Positions 37,781-47,583 are shown, counted from the stretch's first letter. The stretch: DNA of 64,000 nt from an uncultured Clostridium sp. (GCA_900538475.1 UPYT01000006.1:61218-125217), one strand, 5' to 3'. Notes: a model not told the origin generated them from the letters alone. Translations and numbers: made by a program.

Positions 37781-38839
37781 TTAAGCTGGATTCCACCCGT
37801 CATTTCCCTTTAAAACAAGAGATTTTACATAGAAAGCAGCCTCGGCAGGCGTGAGCGATTTCACCCAGCCGGGGCGCTTTTTCATATCGGAGGACGGGCC
37901 TGTGCTTTCGTATTCTGCATACAGGGCGTTTTCATGAGCAGCTTCTTTATTCCAGTCATGCCATCCCTCCTCACAGATATGTTCTCCGATATAACAATTT
38001 AAAAGAACTGTTTTGGCATATTCTCTCCAGGGGCGTCCCAGATAGGCGGAGTGAGGCGGGCAGTTTCCTGTAAAACGGCAGTCCTTCATAACATAGCCGT
38101 AGGGCTGTCCCTGAGGAGTAGAGGCGGCAGTTACATAGCTGTTTACCGGACGGTTAATATATTTTGAAAACAGTTCACAGTTTTCAAAATATGCGGTTGC
38201 TCCGCCGAATATGAAATCAATGTCTCCCTCCAGGTAGCAGTTTTTATAATAGTGGCGTCCGAAAACTCTGGGAAGCTTTTGGCCCGGCCCTACAAAGCCG
38301 TTTGCCTCGATCTCTTTTGGCGGGAGAGGAGCTGTAAAAAGTGTATCCTGATTGCCGAGAAAACGGCAGTTTTCAAAAACAAGCCGATCTCCGTCGGCGT
38401 ACAGAGCCAGAGCCTGTCCCACGTCAGGGCCTATTCCAGAGCTGTTTTCAAAGGTAACATTTTTAAAGGTGATGTCGTGAGCTGCAATGAGGCAGGAGTA
38501 GGTGCGGAAGGTTCCGCGTTTTCCAATATCTTCCATAGGCATTCGGGCATAGAGACCGCCGGTAATGACAGTAGTTTGGGGATCGTCTCCGATAATGGTG
38601 ATTCCCGGTCTTAAAATGACAATTCGCTCCCGGTAAATTCCGGCATGAAGAAAAAGTACAACCGACTCTGTATCTCCGCCTGAGCTTCGAAAATCCGGGG
38701 CTGCAGGCAGGTTTTCTGCCTGATTGGCTTCTTCTGGAAATTCTGAGCTTTGCAGGGCTGACAGCGCCTCAAAAAGACTGCGAAAGTCTCCGCTTCCGTC
38801 TTGGAAAATGTGATATTCTTTCTGGATATTCTGATTCAT
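37781..38839 (-). CDS. Pectinesterase (CE8)
   Basis: A 352-residue beta-helix enzyme that removes methyl esters from polygalacturonate. The signature regions are QALALYADGDRLVFENCRFLGNQDTLFT (catalytic Gln/Asp area), YLEGDIDFIFGGATAYFENCEL (active-site Asp) and AYLGRPWREYAKTVLLNCYIG (LGRPW). No signal peptide is visible with the start at 38839, so it acts on imported oligogalacturonides in the cytoplasm. No pectate lyase or uronate transporter is adjacent. ATG 38839 follows AGGAA. Confidence 0.88.
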   Translation of the reverse strand: MNQNIQKEYHIFQDGSGDFRSLFEALSALQSSEFPEEANQAENLPAAPDFRSSGGDTESVVLFLHAGIYRERIVILRPGITIIGDDPQTTVITGGLYARMPMEDIGKRGTFRTYSCLIAAHDITFKNVTFENSSGIGPDVGQALALYADGDRLVFENCRFLGNQDTLFTAPLPPKEIEANGFVGPGQKLPRVFGRHYYKNCYLEGDIDFIFGGATAYFENCELFSKYINRPVNSYVTAASTPQGQPYGYVMKDCRFTGNCPPHSAYLGRPWREYAKTVLLNCYIGEHICEEGWHDWNKEAAHENALYAEYESTGPSSDMKKRPGWVKSLTPAEAAFYVKSLVLKGNDGWNPA

Positions 38840-39028
38840 AAATGGTTCCTGCTTTCTGTAAAATAATCTGACAGGCAGGGAAAGCAGCTGCCTGTGAAAG
38901 AGAACGAAATTTGTGATGCCTTCCAAAGAGAGTATATCATATTTTCTGTCAAAAGAATAGATATTGTATACATAATGCACAGCTTATTGCCCCTATATTA
39001 ATTTTCTTATATTTTATTGCCGAAAATA

Positions 39029-39057
39029 TTGACTTTTAATTCACAAAGTGAGATAAT
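39029..39057 (+). promoter_or_regulatory. Promoter of pckA
   Basis: TTGACT (39029-39034), 17 bp, GATAAT (39052-39057), 48 bp ahead of the start. Confidence 0.7.
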
Positions 39058-39105
39058 GAAGACAAATTTCGATTTAAGAAGTTTTTAGATTAAGGAGGAT
39101 GTAGA

Positions 39106-40803
39106 ATGTCAACAAAAGCGTACTATCCAATCAGTGAAATCGGAAAAGGCAAGCCTGGTTTTTCTAAAACCAGATCCATTATCGAAGCTGCTTTCTACGG
39201 CAACAATGTTATTAAAGTAAATACTTTAAAAGAAGCATATGAGTTAGCAAAAAATTCTCCAGGAACCATTGTAACCGATATGCCTGTATACAGAGGTGAA
39301 GAGTTCGGTCTTGACAAGGATGCAAAGGTTCTGTTATTTAACGATGGCGCCATTACTGGACGTTATGCTACCGCACGCCGTATTTCCGGCGAGCCAGGAG
39401 TAGACTGTGCTGCTCTGGATCTGGTGGCTATGGACGCTGTTTATGAGAGCCGCTGGAAAACCATGTATCATGCAGAGGTATTTGTAGGCCTGGATCCGGA
39501 ATTCATGGTAAAGGCACATCTGCTGATTCCGGAAGGCGAAGAGAATATTATGTATAACTGGATGCTGAACTTCCAGTATATGTCTGATGAGTATGTAAAG
39601 ATGTACAAGAATTCCAAGCCGGTAGGCGACGGCAAGGAAGCTGATATCTACATTTTCTCCGATCCGCAGTGGAACGGTTCCGATCGTCCGAATGTATCTC
39701 TGGACTGCCTGTCTGACCCGCAGAAGAAGACTCTGTGCTACTTTAACACCGAGACCAACTGCGCCTGCATTCTGGGTATGAGATATTTTGGTGAGCACAA
39801 GAAGGGTACCCTGACCATGGCATGGGCTATTGCAAACCGCAACGGCTACGCTTCCTGCCACGGTGGACAGAAAGAGTACACCCTGGCTGACGGCAGCAAG
39901 TTCGTTGCATCTGTATACGGACTGTCCGGCTCCGGAAAATCCACTCTGACTCATGCAAAGCATGGCGGCAAGTACGATATCAAGGTTCTGCATGATGATG
40001 CATTTATCATCAATACCGATACCTGCGCATCTATCGCACTGGAGCCGACTTATTTCGATAAGACTGCAGACTACCCCACCGGCTGCCCGGACAACCAGTA
40101 TCTGCTGACTGCACAGAACTGCTCCGCAACTCTGGATGAGGACGGCAAGCTTCAGCTGGTAACTGAGGATATCCGTAACGGTAACGGACGTGCTATCAAG
40201 TCCAAACTGTGGTCCCCGAACCGTGTGGACAAGATCGAGTCTCCGGTTAATGCTATTTTCTGGATTATGAAAGACCCGACCATTCCGCCGGTAGTAAAAC
40301 TGAAAGGTGCTTCTCTGGCATCTGTTATGGGCGCAACCCTGGCTACCAAGCGTTCTTCCGCAGAGCGTCTGGCTCCTGGTGCAGATCCCAACAAGCTGGT
40401 TGTAGTTCCTTATGCAAACCCGTTCCGTACCTACCCGCTGTCCAACGACTACGAGAAGTTCAAAAAGCTGGTTGAAGTGAAGAACGTAGACTGCTACATT
40501 GTCAACACCGGCGATTTCATGGGCAAGAAGGTAAAACCGGCTGATACTCTGGGTATTCTGGAAGCAATTGTTGAGAAGAAGGCAGATTTCCATCAGTGGG
40601 GGCCGTTCTCTGATATCGAGATCATGGATTGGGAAGGCTTTGTGCCGGATATGAACGACAAGGAGTATGTAGATCAGCTGAGAGCTCGTATGAATGACCG
40701 TGTCAATGAGATTAAGGCATTTGCTGAGCTGAAGGACGGCTACGACAAGCTTCCGGATGATGCGCTGGCAGCAATCCAGAAGGTAGTTGATGAGCTGAAC
40801 TAA
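39106..40803 (+). CDS. pckA: Phosphoenolpyruvate carboxykinase (ATP)
   Basis: A 565-residue ATP-dependent enzyme that interconverts oxaloacetate and PEP. The kinase P-loop GLSGSGKSTLTHAKHGGKYD (near residues 275-290), the metal-binding HDDAFIIN and the C-terminal region LVVVPYANPFRTYPLSNDYEKFKKL are visible. It is somewhat longer than the typical 530-540 residues, with an added N-terminal part. In fermenting gut anaerobes it usually runs toward oxaloacetate, for succinate or anaplerosis. The codon use is biased toward highly expressed-gene codons compared with neighbours. Single gene with its own promoter and terminator. Confidence 0.93.
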   Translation: MSTKAYYPISEIGKGKPGFSKTRSIIEAAFYGNNVIKVNTLKEAYELAKNSPGTIVTDMPVYRGEEFGLDKDAKVLLFNDGAITGRYATARRISGEPGVDCAALDLVAMDAVYESRWKTMYHAEVFVGLDPEFMVKAHLLIPEGEENIMYNWMLNFQYMSDEYVKMYKNSKPVGDGKEADIYIFSDPQWNGSDRPNVSLDCLSDPQKKTLCYFNTETNCACILGMRYFGEHKKGTLTMAWAIANRNGYASCHGGQKEYTLADGSKFVASVYGLSGSGKSTLTHAKHGGKYDIKVLHDDAFIINTDTCASIALEPTYFDKTADYPTGCPDNQYLLTAQNCSATLDEDGKLQLVTEDIRNGNGRAIKSKLWSPNRVDKIESPVNAIFWIMKDPTIPPVVKLKGASLASVMGATLATKRSSAERLAPGADPNKLVVVPYANPFRTYPLSNDYEKFKKLVEVKNVDCYIVNTGDFMGKKVKPADTLGILEAIVEKKADFHQWGPFSDIEIMDWEGFVPDMNDKEYVDQLRARMNDRVNEIKAFAELKDGYDKLPDDALAAIQKVVDELN

Positions 40804-40869
40804 AATATAGAAAAGCTTAGAACAGATTCAATCTGATTCAGAAAGATAGAATGTGTTCTGAAAAATAGA

Positions 40870-40921
40870 AAGGACCGGAGAATGTTTCTTTTTAAAAGGG
40901 AAACGTCCTCCGGCCCTTTTC
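40870..40921 (+). terminator. Terminator after pckA
   Basis: AAGGACCGGAG (40871-40881) pairs with CTCCGGCCCTT (40908-40918), one mismatch, with an inner GTTTC/GAAAC stem. TT and TTCG follow. Confidence 0.75.
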
Positions 40922-40946
40922 GTACTCAAATGCGGGGTGGAGAAAA

Positions 40947-41615
40947 ATGGAGAAAAAATATATTTTGTTTGATCTGGATGGAACACTGACTGACTCAGCA
41001 GATGGAATTATCAATTCGGTGATTTATGCATTGAAAAGCTATGGCATAGAAGCTGATGACAGAGATGCGCTGAGGGCTTTTGTTGGACCGCCCCTGGCCG
41101 GATCTTTTTCAAAATATTATGGATTTGATGAAAGAAAGTCACTGGAAGCGGTAGAACGTTACCGGGAATATTTCCGTGAAAAGGGCCTGTTTGAAAACCA
41201 GGTGTATCCGGGAATTCGGGAAATGCTGGGGAATCTGAAACAAAGTGGAGCTGTTTTGATGGTAGCTACATCCAAGCCGGAGCTGTTTTCCAGACAGATT
41301 TTAGAGCATTTCGATCTGATGAAGTATTTTGATTTCCTGGGCGGCGCTACTATGGAGGAAAAACGGACGGCAAAGGCAGACGTGATCCGCCATGTACTGG
41401 AAACCTGTGGTCTTGAAGACTGCCTTTCAAGGATGCGAATGGTAGGAGACAGAGAGTATGATATTCTTGGCGCAAGAGAGAACAACATACAGTCTGTCGG
41501 TGTTCTTTATGGATACGGAGACCGTCGAGAGTTAGAGGAAGCAGGAGCAGACACGCTGGCAGAAACCGTGGAGGATCTGGAAAAGCTTCTGATCCGGTGG
41601 CTGGAAGAGGAGTAA
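40947..41615 (+). CDS. HAD family phosphatase (phosphoglycolate phosphatase-like)
   Basis: A 222-residue haloacid dehalogenase-type hydrolase. Motif I is DLDGTLTDS (nucleophile Asp near residue 9), motif II VATSKPE and motif IV MVGDREYDILGARENNI. The cap domain lies between residues 18 and 85. The pattern is that of Gph/PpaX-type phosphatases; the exact substrate (phosphoglycolate, pyrophosphate or a sugar phosphate) is not determined. ATG 40947 follows GGGGTGGAG. Confidence 0.87.
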   Translation: MEKKYILFDLDGTLTDSADGIINSVIYALKSYGIEADDRDALRAFVGPPLAGSFSKYYGFDERKSLEAVERYREYFREKGLFENQVYPGIREMLGNLKQSGAVLMVATSKPELFSRQILEHFDLMKYFDFLGGATMEEKRTAKADVIRHVLETCGLEDCLSRMRMVGDREYDILGARENNIQSVGVLYGYGDRRELEEAGADTLAETVEDLEKLLIRWLEEE

Positions 41616-41635
41616 AGGAAGCGCTGTTTATTTTC

Positions 41636-41685
41636 AAAAAAATCCGGCAGAAAACCATTCCCCGGTTCTCTGTCGGATTTTTTGA
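41636..41685. terminator. Bidirectional terminator between the phosphatase and pyrI
   Basis: AAAAAAATCCGGCAGAAAACC (41636-41656) pairs with GGTTCTCTGTCGGATTTTTT (41664-41683), with minor mismatches. Both arms are T-rich on their 3' side, and the genes converge here. Confidence 0.75.
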
Positions 41686-41687
41686 TC

Positions 41688-42122
41688 TTAGTGTTTTTTC
41701 TTACCGTATTTTTCTTCGCAGTACATGCAGCGATAGGTTTCTGTAGCTTCATCAGCCAGATAGAAAATATGCGGCAGCTCCTGCTCAATGGAGGTAATGC
41801 AGCGCGGGTTCTTGCACCGGATGACATTGGTGATTTTCTGTGGAAGCTTTAAGGATTTTTTCTCCACAATCTTGTTGTCATGGATAATATTTACGGTAAT
41901 GTTATGGTCAATATAACCCAGAACATCCAGATCCAGAGTTTCAATATTGCCGTCTACCTTGATGATATCCTTGCGTCCCATCTTGTTGCTACGGGCATTT
42001 TTAATAATTGCAACCTGGCAGTCCAGCTTGTCCAGTCCCAGGTTATAGTAGATATCCAGACTTTTGCCTGCCTGAATGTGGTCTAAAACAACGCCTTCCT
42101 GCAATCCACTGATATTTAACAT
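41688..42122 (-). CDS. pyrI: Aspartate carbamoyltransferase regulatory subunit
   Basis: A 144-residue protein. The N-terminal allosteric domain ([24 protein letters not shown]) binds nucleotides, and the C-terminal zinc domain has the four-Cys pattern in CKNPRC and CMYCEEKYG. It modulates PyrB by CTP and ATP. Its ATG overlaps the pyrB stop by 7 bp, so it is translationally coupled. Confidence 0.95.
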   Translation of the reverse strand: MLNISGLQEGVVLDHIQAGKSLDIYYNLGLDKLDCQVAIIKNARSNKMGRKDIIKVDGNIETLDLDVLGYIDHNITVNIIHDNKIVEKKSLKLPQKITNVIRCKNPRCITSIEQELPHIFYLADEATETYRCMYCEEKYGKKKH

Positions 42123-43039
42123 GGTTTCTGCACCTCCAGTAAAGTCATAATCAAAGCCATGCGCACATACATGCCGTACTGTACCTGTTTAAAGTAGGCT
42201 GCTCTTGGGTCAGAGTCCACTTCTGTGGAAATCTCATTGACACGAGGCAGGGGATGAAGTACAAACATATTGTCCTTGGCCAGTTTCATTTTTTCTTTAT
42301 TCAGAATATAGCTGTCCTTCAAGCGAATATAGTCCTCTTCGTTAAAGAAACGTTCCTTCTGAACACGGGTCATGTAAAGGATGTCCAGCTCCGGCATGGC
42401 TGCATCCAGACTGTTTACTTCTTTGAACTCTACATTGTGTGCCTTTAATACATCATCACGAATATAGCTGGGAACCTTCAGTTCATCTGGAGCAATCAGA
42501 ACAAATTTTACATTCGGATAACGTACCATTGCTTCGATCAGAGAGTGGACGGTACGGCCGAATTTTAAGTCACCGCAGAGACCGATAGTCATATTGTCCA
42601 GGCGTCCGGTGAGAGAGCGGATAGTCATCAAATCGGTCAGAGTCTGGGTGGGATGCTGATGTCCGCCGTCACCGGCATTGATTACCGGAATGTTAGAAGC
42701 CATAGAAGCGACCAGGGCAGATCCCTCTTTGGGATGGCGCATAGCAGCAATATCTGCATAGCAGGATACGGTTCGGATGGTATCAGCTACGCTTTCTCCT
42801 TTTGCAGCAGAACTGGAATTGGCCGAAGAAAAACCAAGTACGCTGCCACCCAGATGCAACATAGCAGATTCAAAACTGAGGCGGGTTCTTGTACTTGGTT
42901 CATAAAATAAAGTAGCTAATATCTTGCCGTCACAAACGTGAGCATATTGGGAAAGGTGATGTTCAATATCAGAAGCCAATGATAAGAGCTGATCGATTTC
43001 TTCTACTGAAAAATCCAATGGGTTTAACATGTGTCTCAT
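42116..43039 (-). CDS. pyrB: Aspartate carbamoyltransferase catalytic subunit
   Basis: A 307-residue enzyme that forms carbamoyl aspartate in pyrimidine synthesis. The carbamoyl-phosphate loop [15 protein letters not shown] and the [12 protein letters not shown] segment are conserved. It is followed by pyrI in a two-gene operon. The start has AAAAAGGAG upstream. On the promoter side (43040-43267) a near-perfect GAAAAAAGT-GAA-ACTTTTTTC hairpin (43111-43131) lies before the gene; it could be a leader structure, but no pyrimidine attenuator or PyrR site was recognised. Confidence 0.95.
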   Translation of the reverse strand: MRHMLNPLDFSVEEIDQLLSLASDIEHHLSQYAHVCDGKILATLFYEPSTRTRLSFESAMLHLGGSVLGFSSANSSSAAKGESVADTIRTVSCYADIAAMRHPKEGSALVASMASNIPVINAGDGGHQHPTQTLTDLMTIRSLTGRLDNMTIGLCGDLKFGRTVHSLIEAMVRYPNVKFVLIAPDELKVPSYIRDDVLKAHNVEFKEVNSLDAAMPELDILYMTRVQKERFFNEEDYIRLKDSYILNKEKMKLAKDNMFVLHPLPRVNEISTEVDSDPRAAYFKQVQYGMYVRMALIMTLLEVQKPC

Positions 43040-43267
43040 GGCGTATCTCCTTTTTTATTCGTTTGGACAATATTATATATGATTCTGAGAAGGATTTCCA
43101 GTCTTTTTTTGAAAAAAGTGAAACTTTTTTCGTCTTCAGAAAGTCTAAAATAGATGTAATGACTATTTAAAGAAGATTAAGAAAAATGTTATGCATGAAT
43201 GGTCAAGATCGTGTATACTGTTTTTAGACAGAACCAATAGAGGGAGAGCTGTCTGAGCGGAGGTTAT

Positions 43268-44104
43268 ATGGGGGCAGAGAGAATACCGATTATTCAGGTA
43301 AAAGATTTGTATAAAATATATAAAGTCGGAACGAATAAGGTCTATGCCTTAAATGGAGTGGATTTTACCATGTATAAAGGCGAGTTCTGTGCAATTGTAG
43401 GTCCTTCTGGTTCCGGAAAATCGACGCTGCTGAATATGCTGGCCGGATTGGAAAAGCCGTCAAAGGGCGAGATTGTGATTGCAGGAAAGCATATGGAGCG
43501 AATGAATGAGAATCAGCTTGTGGCTTTTCGAAGGGAGCATGTGGGATTTATTTTTCAGTCCTACAATCTGCTGCAGACGATGAATGCAGTAGAGAATGTG
43601 GCATTTCCCTTGTCGTTTCGTGGGGTTCCAAAGCATGTGAGGAATAAAAAGGCTATGAAGTATCTGAAGCTGGTTGGCCTGGAAAAGCAGGCGAAGCATA
43701 TGGCAAATGCCATGTCCGGAGGCCAGCAGCAGCGCGTAGGTATAGCCAGAGCCCTTGTGGTGAATCCGAAGATTATTTTTGCGGACGAGCCTACGGGAAA
43801 TCTGGATTCTAAAACGACCAGGGAGGTGCTGAAGCTGATGCGGCAGATTGTCCGGGAACAAAATCAGACGTTGGTTATGGTTACCCATGACAATTATATT
43901 GCAGGCTTTGCAGATCGACAGTTTCATATTGTAGACGGAAAGATTTTCAAAATTGAAGAAAATCATCATCCTGATGAAGGAGAGGATGAGACAGACGGAA
44001 TTTTGACAGAAAAAAGAACGAGTGAGACGGAAGAAAAAGATGCGTCGGAGAATCAGCCGATAGGCCAGAATGAGGGAGAGCCTGCCGGTGGAAAAACAGA
44101 ATGA
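43268..44104 (+). CDS. ABC transporter ATP-binding protein (MacB/LolD type)
   Basis: A 278-residue ATPase. Walker A GPSGSGKST (about residues 44-52), signature MSGGQQQRVGIARAL, Walker B IIFADEPTGNLD and switch VTHD are present. The last ~60 residues are a hydrophilic acidic tail (PDEGEDETDG, then KDASENQPIG) beyond the normal domain. It probably powers the FtsX-like permease 2 kb downstream, with the surface protein in between, as a mechanotransmitter rather than a classical importer. Confidence 0.9.
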   Translation: MGAERIPIIQVKDLYKIYKVGTNKVYALNGVDFTMYKGEFCAIVGPSGSGKSTLLNMLAGLEKPSKGEIVIAGKHMERMNENQLVAFRREHVGFIFQSYNLLQTMNAVENVAFPLSFRGVPKHVRNKKAMKYLKLVGLEKQAKHMANAMSGGQQQRVGIARALVVNPKIIFADEPTGNLDSKTTREVLKLMRQIVREQNQTLVMVTHDNYIAGFADRQFHIVDGKIFKIEENHHPDEGEDETDGILTEKRTSETEEKDASENQPIGQNEGEPAGGKTE

Positions 44105-44158
44105 GGAAAATGACCCGTGAAGGGGAAGAAAACAAGGAAAGAAGAGGGTAGAAAAAGC

Positions 44159-45961
44159 ATGAAACAGTTAAAACGCAGACTCGCCATGTGTATGGCAGTG
44201 ATGTTGATGATACTTGCAGTGCCGGTTCCGACCTTTGCAGCACAGGTATCCATTACATCAGATAAGATTGCACGAGGGAAGACGGGGAAAAATATGACCG
44301 TTTCCTTTTCCATTGAAAGCAGTTCGAAGCTGGAAGAAATTTATATCGGATTTGATGTGACTGGAGGAGAGATCTGGGACGAGACAGAGGAAGATATGCA
44401 GTATGGCTACTCCTTCCCATTTGAGGTAACAGGTTCTCTTCATGACAGAGAGAAACCGAAACGTGTAGGAACTCTGGATGGGAAAAAAAGTGTGTCTTTG
44501 AGCGGAAGGGTAAGAAACGATCTGACAGAAGGATATTACAAGGTGCCGGTTGTAGTGCTGCGTAAGGTCAGCGAGGGCGGTTTTGAGCAGCTGGGATACG
44601 AAGATCTCCAAATCTGGATTAGCAAGGGAACCGGGACAGATAATGAGGATGATGAGAATCATACTTATGATTTTGTTCTCGGAGAGGGACAGAGCACTCC
44701 CGATGGAGTTTATCCCAATGTGATGAACTTTTCCATCAATCTGAGAAATAACAGCCCGGCAACCGTATATAACGTAAAAGCCAGCATGATTCTGGATCCG
44801 GACAGTACCAAATTTCCTTTTGAAATTAACGATGCAAACTATGACAGAATGTTTGAAAAAATTGCTGTTGACGAGACTGTGTCCCTGGATTACAGCTTTG
44901 CAATTCGGGAGGATACCTATACGGGATATTATCCTATTTCCATGAAGATTTATTATTCTGACAGCTCTACAGGCAGCGAGCTTGCCAATTATGAAACCAA
45001 GTTTTATGTGCGGATACATAACAAAGAAAAAGAGGATGAGTATGAGGAATTCAATGAGCATGACAGAACGAAGGCTCGTTTGATTATTGATGGATTTGCT
45101 ACGAACCCGGAGATGATTGTGGCAGGAGAAGCCTTTGAGCTGATTTTAAATGTGAAGAATGCTTCCAGCAGTGTACCGGCATCGGATATTCTGATGACAG
45201 TAGAATCTGAGAAGGCATCAGAAAGTCCCGTTTTTTCTACAGAGGCAGGTTCCTCTTCTGTATCAATCAGTTCCCTGGGGGCAGGACAGAGCCAGGAGGT
45301 TCGCCTGCGTCTTTCTTCACGGGCAGGTGTGGATCAGCGTTCTTATGGCCTTACCTTTAAGGCAAAATATGACAGCCCGGAGTTTAAAAATGCAGAGGAG
45401 ACGATGAATGTAGATATTCCGATTCGTCAGATTCCACGTCTCAATACAGGTACGTTTGAGATTATGCCGGAAGCTATTTCGGTGGGAGAAGAAAGTAATG
45501 TGATGTTCGGCATTAATAATACAGGCAAGGTAACTTTGTATAATGTAATGGTAAAGTTTGAGGCAGATTCTATTCAGACTACAGATACCTATGTAGGAAA
45601 TATTAAGCCGGGAGAAACTGGCAATGTGGATTGTATGGTGACAGGTACAGCTCCGACGGCAGACGAAGGAAAAATTAAAGTGACGATCTCCTATGAGGAT
45701 GAAAACGGTGAAATTTCAGAAGAGCATAAAGAAATGAATCTTTTTGTTTCTGATCCTATGCCCGCAGAGGATGAGATGATGGGGGGAGGTATGGACGAGC
45801 TTCCGATGGAGGAGCCGGGATTTTTGGAAAAGTACAGCAGTGTTCTGCTTCCGGTTTCTTTAGGGGCAGTTGCAGTTTTGACCTTGATTTTGGCAGGAAT
45901 TGCTGTGCGCAGCAGAAAACGCCGGAAAGAGCAGGAAGAGCAGGAGGATGATGAACTGTAA
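44159..45961 (+). CDS. Secreted membrane-anchored Ig/CARDB-domain protein of an ABC cluster
   Basis: A 600-residue protein with an N-terminal signal (cleavage after PTFAA), several extracellular beta-sandwich repeats and a C-terminal membrane segment (about residues 560-585) before a charged cytoplasmic tail. Stretches such as NLRNNSPATVYNVKASMILD, LNVKNASSSVPASDILMTV and FGINNTGKVTLYNVMVKFEADSIQTTDTYVGNIKPGE resemble COG1361 S-layer or CARDB modules. It lies between the ATPase and the permease gene and likely forms the extracellular arm of that transporter. The role is inferred. GTG 44117 is an alternative start. Confidence 0.75.
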   Translation: MKQLKRRLAMCMAVMLMILAVPVPTFAAQVSITSDKIARGKTGKNMTVSFSIESSSKLEEIYIGFDVTGGEIWDETEEDMQYGYSFPFEVTGSLHDREKPKRVGTLDGKKSVSLSGRVRNDLTEGYYKVPVVVLRKVSEGGFEQLGYEDLQIWISKGTGTDNEDDENHTYDFVLGEGQSTPDGVYPNVMNFSINLRNNSPATVYNVKASMILDPDSTKFPFEINDANYDRMFEKIAVDETVSLDYSFAIREDTYTGYYPISMKIYYSDSSTGSELANYETKFYVRIHNKEKEDEYEEFNEHDRTKARLIIDGFATNPEMIVAGEAFELILNVKNASSSVPASDILMTVESEKASESPVFSTEAGSSSVSISSLGAGQSQEVRLRLSSRAGVDQRSYGLTFKAKYDSPEFKNAEETMNVDIPIRQIPRLNTGTFEIMPEAISVGEESNVMFGINNTGKVTLYNVMVKFEADSIQTTDTYVGNIKPGETGNVDCMVTGTAPTADEGKIKVTISYEDENGEISEEHKEMNLFVSDPMPAEDEMMGGGMDELPMEEPGFLEKYSSVLLPVSLGAVAVLTLILAGIAVRSRKRRKEQEEQEDDEL

Positions 45962-46034
45962 GAAAAATAGAAGTATGACAGAAAGACTGGTTTGGCAGCG
46001 GACAAGAAGCTTTAGGTGTCTGCCTTATGTGGAT

Positions 46035-46110
46035 TCAGGCATCAAAACTCTTATGAAAGAAAACTTTCAACGAGTTTTCCTGTCTGAAGCCTCGCAAGGC
46101 TGAACTGTTA
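46035..46110 (+). repeat. Structured intergenic element with a GGCTGAACTGTTA tail
   Basis: TCAGGCA-tc-AAAACTC pairs with GAGTTTT-cc-TGTCTGA across a 21-base loop. It is followed by a second hairpin AGCCT-cgca-AGGCT that runs into GGCTGAACTGTTA (46098-46110). The same 13-mer occurs at 27577-27589, next to another hairpin (CTGTTA/TAACAG). It lies between the surface protein and the permease gene. Confidence 0.5.
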
Positions 46111-46142
46111 CAGATAAAATATCAGACGGTGAGGAAGAAAAC

Positions 46143-47492
46143 ATGAAATTTGGGGATTTGCTGACTATGAGTCTGAACAATCTGAGGCGGCGGAAACTTC
46201 GGACTGCTCTGACTGTTCTGGGCGTTATTATCGGTACGGCTTCCATCGTTGTGATGGTATCCCTGGGAATCGGACTGAATGAATTGAACAGAGAACTGAT
46301 CAGTTCTTATGGAAGTCTGACAGCGATCGAGGTGTTCAGTGAAAATTATTGGGAGGGAGGAGGAGCTGAGGAGGACGAGAGCCTTTATTTGACAGAAGAT
46401 ACCATAGCCCAGATGAAACAGATTGAGCATGTGAAGAGTGTTTATCCGAAGCTGGAAATTCAGACTATGATGATTCAGGGCAAATACAAAGCAGGGATGA
46501 CTCTGACAGGGGTGCCGCTGGAGTATATGCGGGAGATCAATCTGGCTCAGGGGCAAGTACCTTCACCCGGAGATAAGAGTCTGCAGCTGATTTACGGAAA
46601 CTCGGTTATCCAGTGGTTTTCTGATGGAAAATCAGGAAGTCAGTACTGGGAAACCGGGGAACTGCCGGACGTGGATTTTATGGGAAAACCCATGTTTGTG
46701 ATTTTTGATGTGGAAACCTACTACTCGTCTATGTCCGGAGGTGAAGACGCTCCTAAAATGCCGAAAAAGTATATGATTCCGGCTGCAGGAGTGGTGGAAG
46801 GAGAAGTAAACGAATACAACGATCACGCGTATTCTGTCTATGCAAGGCTGGATTTGCTGGAGGCTCAGCTGAAACGGGTATTTAAGAAAAAACCGATTCC
46901 CGGGCAGCCTACCAATAAAAAAGGAAAACCGTATCCATATTTTATTTACAGCGGCTGTATTGTCAATGTGGATGAAATGGAGTACGTGACAGAGGTGCAG
47001 AAGCAGTTGACGGATATGGGATTTCAGGCCTCCAGCCGTGCGGACTGGATGGAACAGTCGGAAAAGCAGTCGGGTATGATTCAGGCTGTGTTGGGCGGAA
47101 TCGGAGCAGTCTCCCTTTTTGTCGCAGCAATCGGAATTGCCAATACGATGATGATGTCTATTTATGAGCGGACAAAGGAGATTGGTATTATGAAGGTTCT
47201 GGGCTGCGATATGGGAGTAATTCGGAATATGTTTCTGATTGAATCTGGTTTTATCGGGTTTATGGGAGGAATCATTGGCGTAGCCTTCAGCTACGGGGTA
47301 TCCTTCCTGGTCAACCGCTTTTTGCAGATTGGACAGATGATGACTGGTCAGGCAGGGGATATTTCCCGTATTCCGGTCTGGCTGTCCGGGGCAGCCATTG
47401 GATTTGCTGTTCTGGTGGGAATGGCGGCAGGATTTTTCCCAGCTCTGCGAGCCATGAAGCTAAGTCCGCTTGCGGCAATCCGCAATGAGTAG
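46143..47492 (+). CDS. ABC transporter permease, MacB/FtsX type
   Basis: A 449-residue protein with the MacB layout: one N-terminal helix (about 18-40) after MSLNNLRRRKLRTALTVLGVIIG, a large extracellular domain (about 45-310), then three C-terminal helices beginning near GIGAVSLFVAAIGIANTMMMSIYERTKEIGIMKVLG. This is a mechanotransmission permease that works with the ATPase at 43268. It may export or move envelope molecules such as lipids, peptides or wall components. ATG 46143 follows GTGAGG. Confidence 0.88.
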   Translation: MKFGDLLTMSLNNLRRRKLRTALTVLGVIIGTASIVVMVSLGIGLNELNRELISSYGSLTAIEVFSENYWEGGGAEEDESLYLTEDTIAQMKQIEHVKSVYPKLEIQTMMIQGKYKAGMTLTGVPLEYMREINLAQGQVPSPGDKSLQLIYGNSVIQWFSDGKSGSQYWETGELPDVDFMGKPMFVIFDVETYYSSMSGGEDAPKMPKKYMIPAAGVVEGEVNEYNDHAYSVYARLDLLEAQLKRVFKKKPIPGQPTNKKGKPYPYFIYSGCIVNVDEMEYVTEVQKQLTDMGFQASSRADWMEQSEKQSGMIQAVLGGIGAVSLFVAAIGIANTMMMSIYERTKEIGIMKVLGCDMGVIRNMFLIESGFIGFMGGIIGVAFSYGVSFLVNRFLQIGQMMTGQAGDISRIPVWLSGAAIGFAVLVGMAAGFFPALRAMKLSPLAAIRNE

Positions 47493-47554
47493 CGGGCGAT
47501 TGGATGAAGGCTTATGACAGGGCGGAAATCAGAAATGGAATTCTGCTGAATTCG

Positions 47555-47583
47555 TTGACATTTCCAGGGAATAATGATAATAT
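47555..47583 (+). promoter_or_regulatory. Promoter for the lysine riboswitch-dapA transcript
   Basis: TTGACA (47555-47560), 17 bp, TAATAT (47578-47583), just ahead of the riboswitch. Confidence 0.65.
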
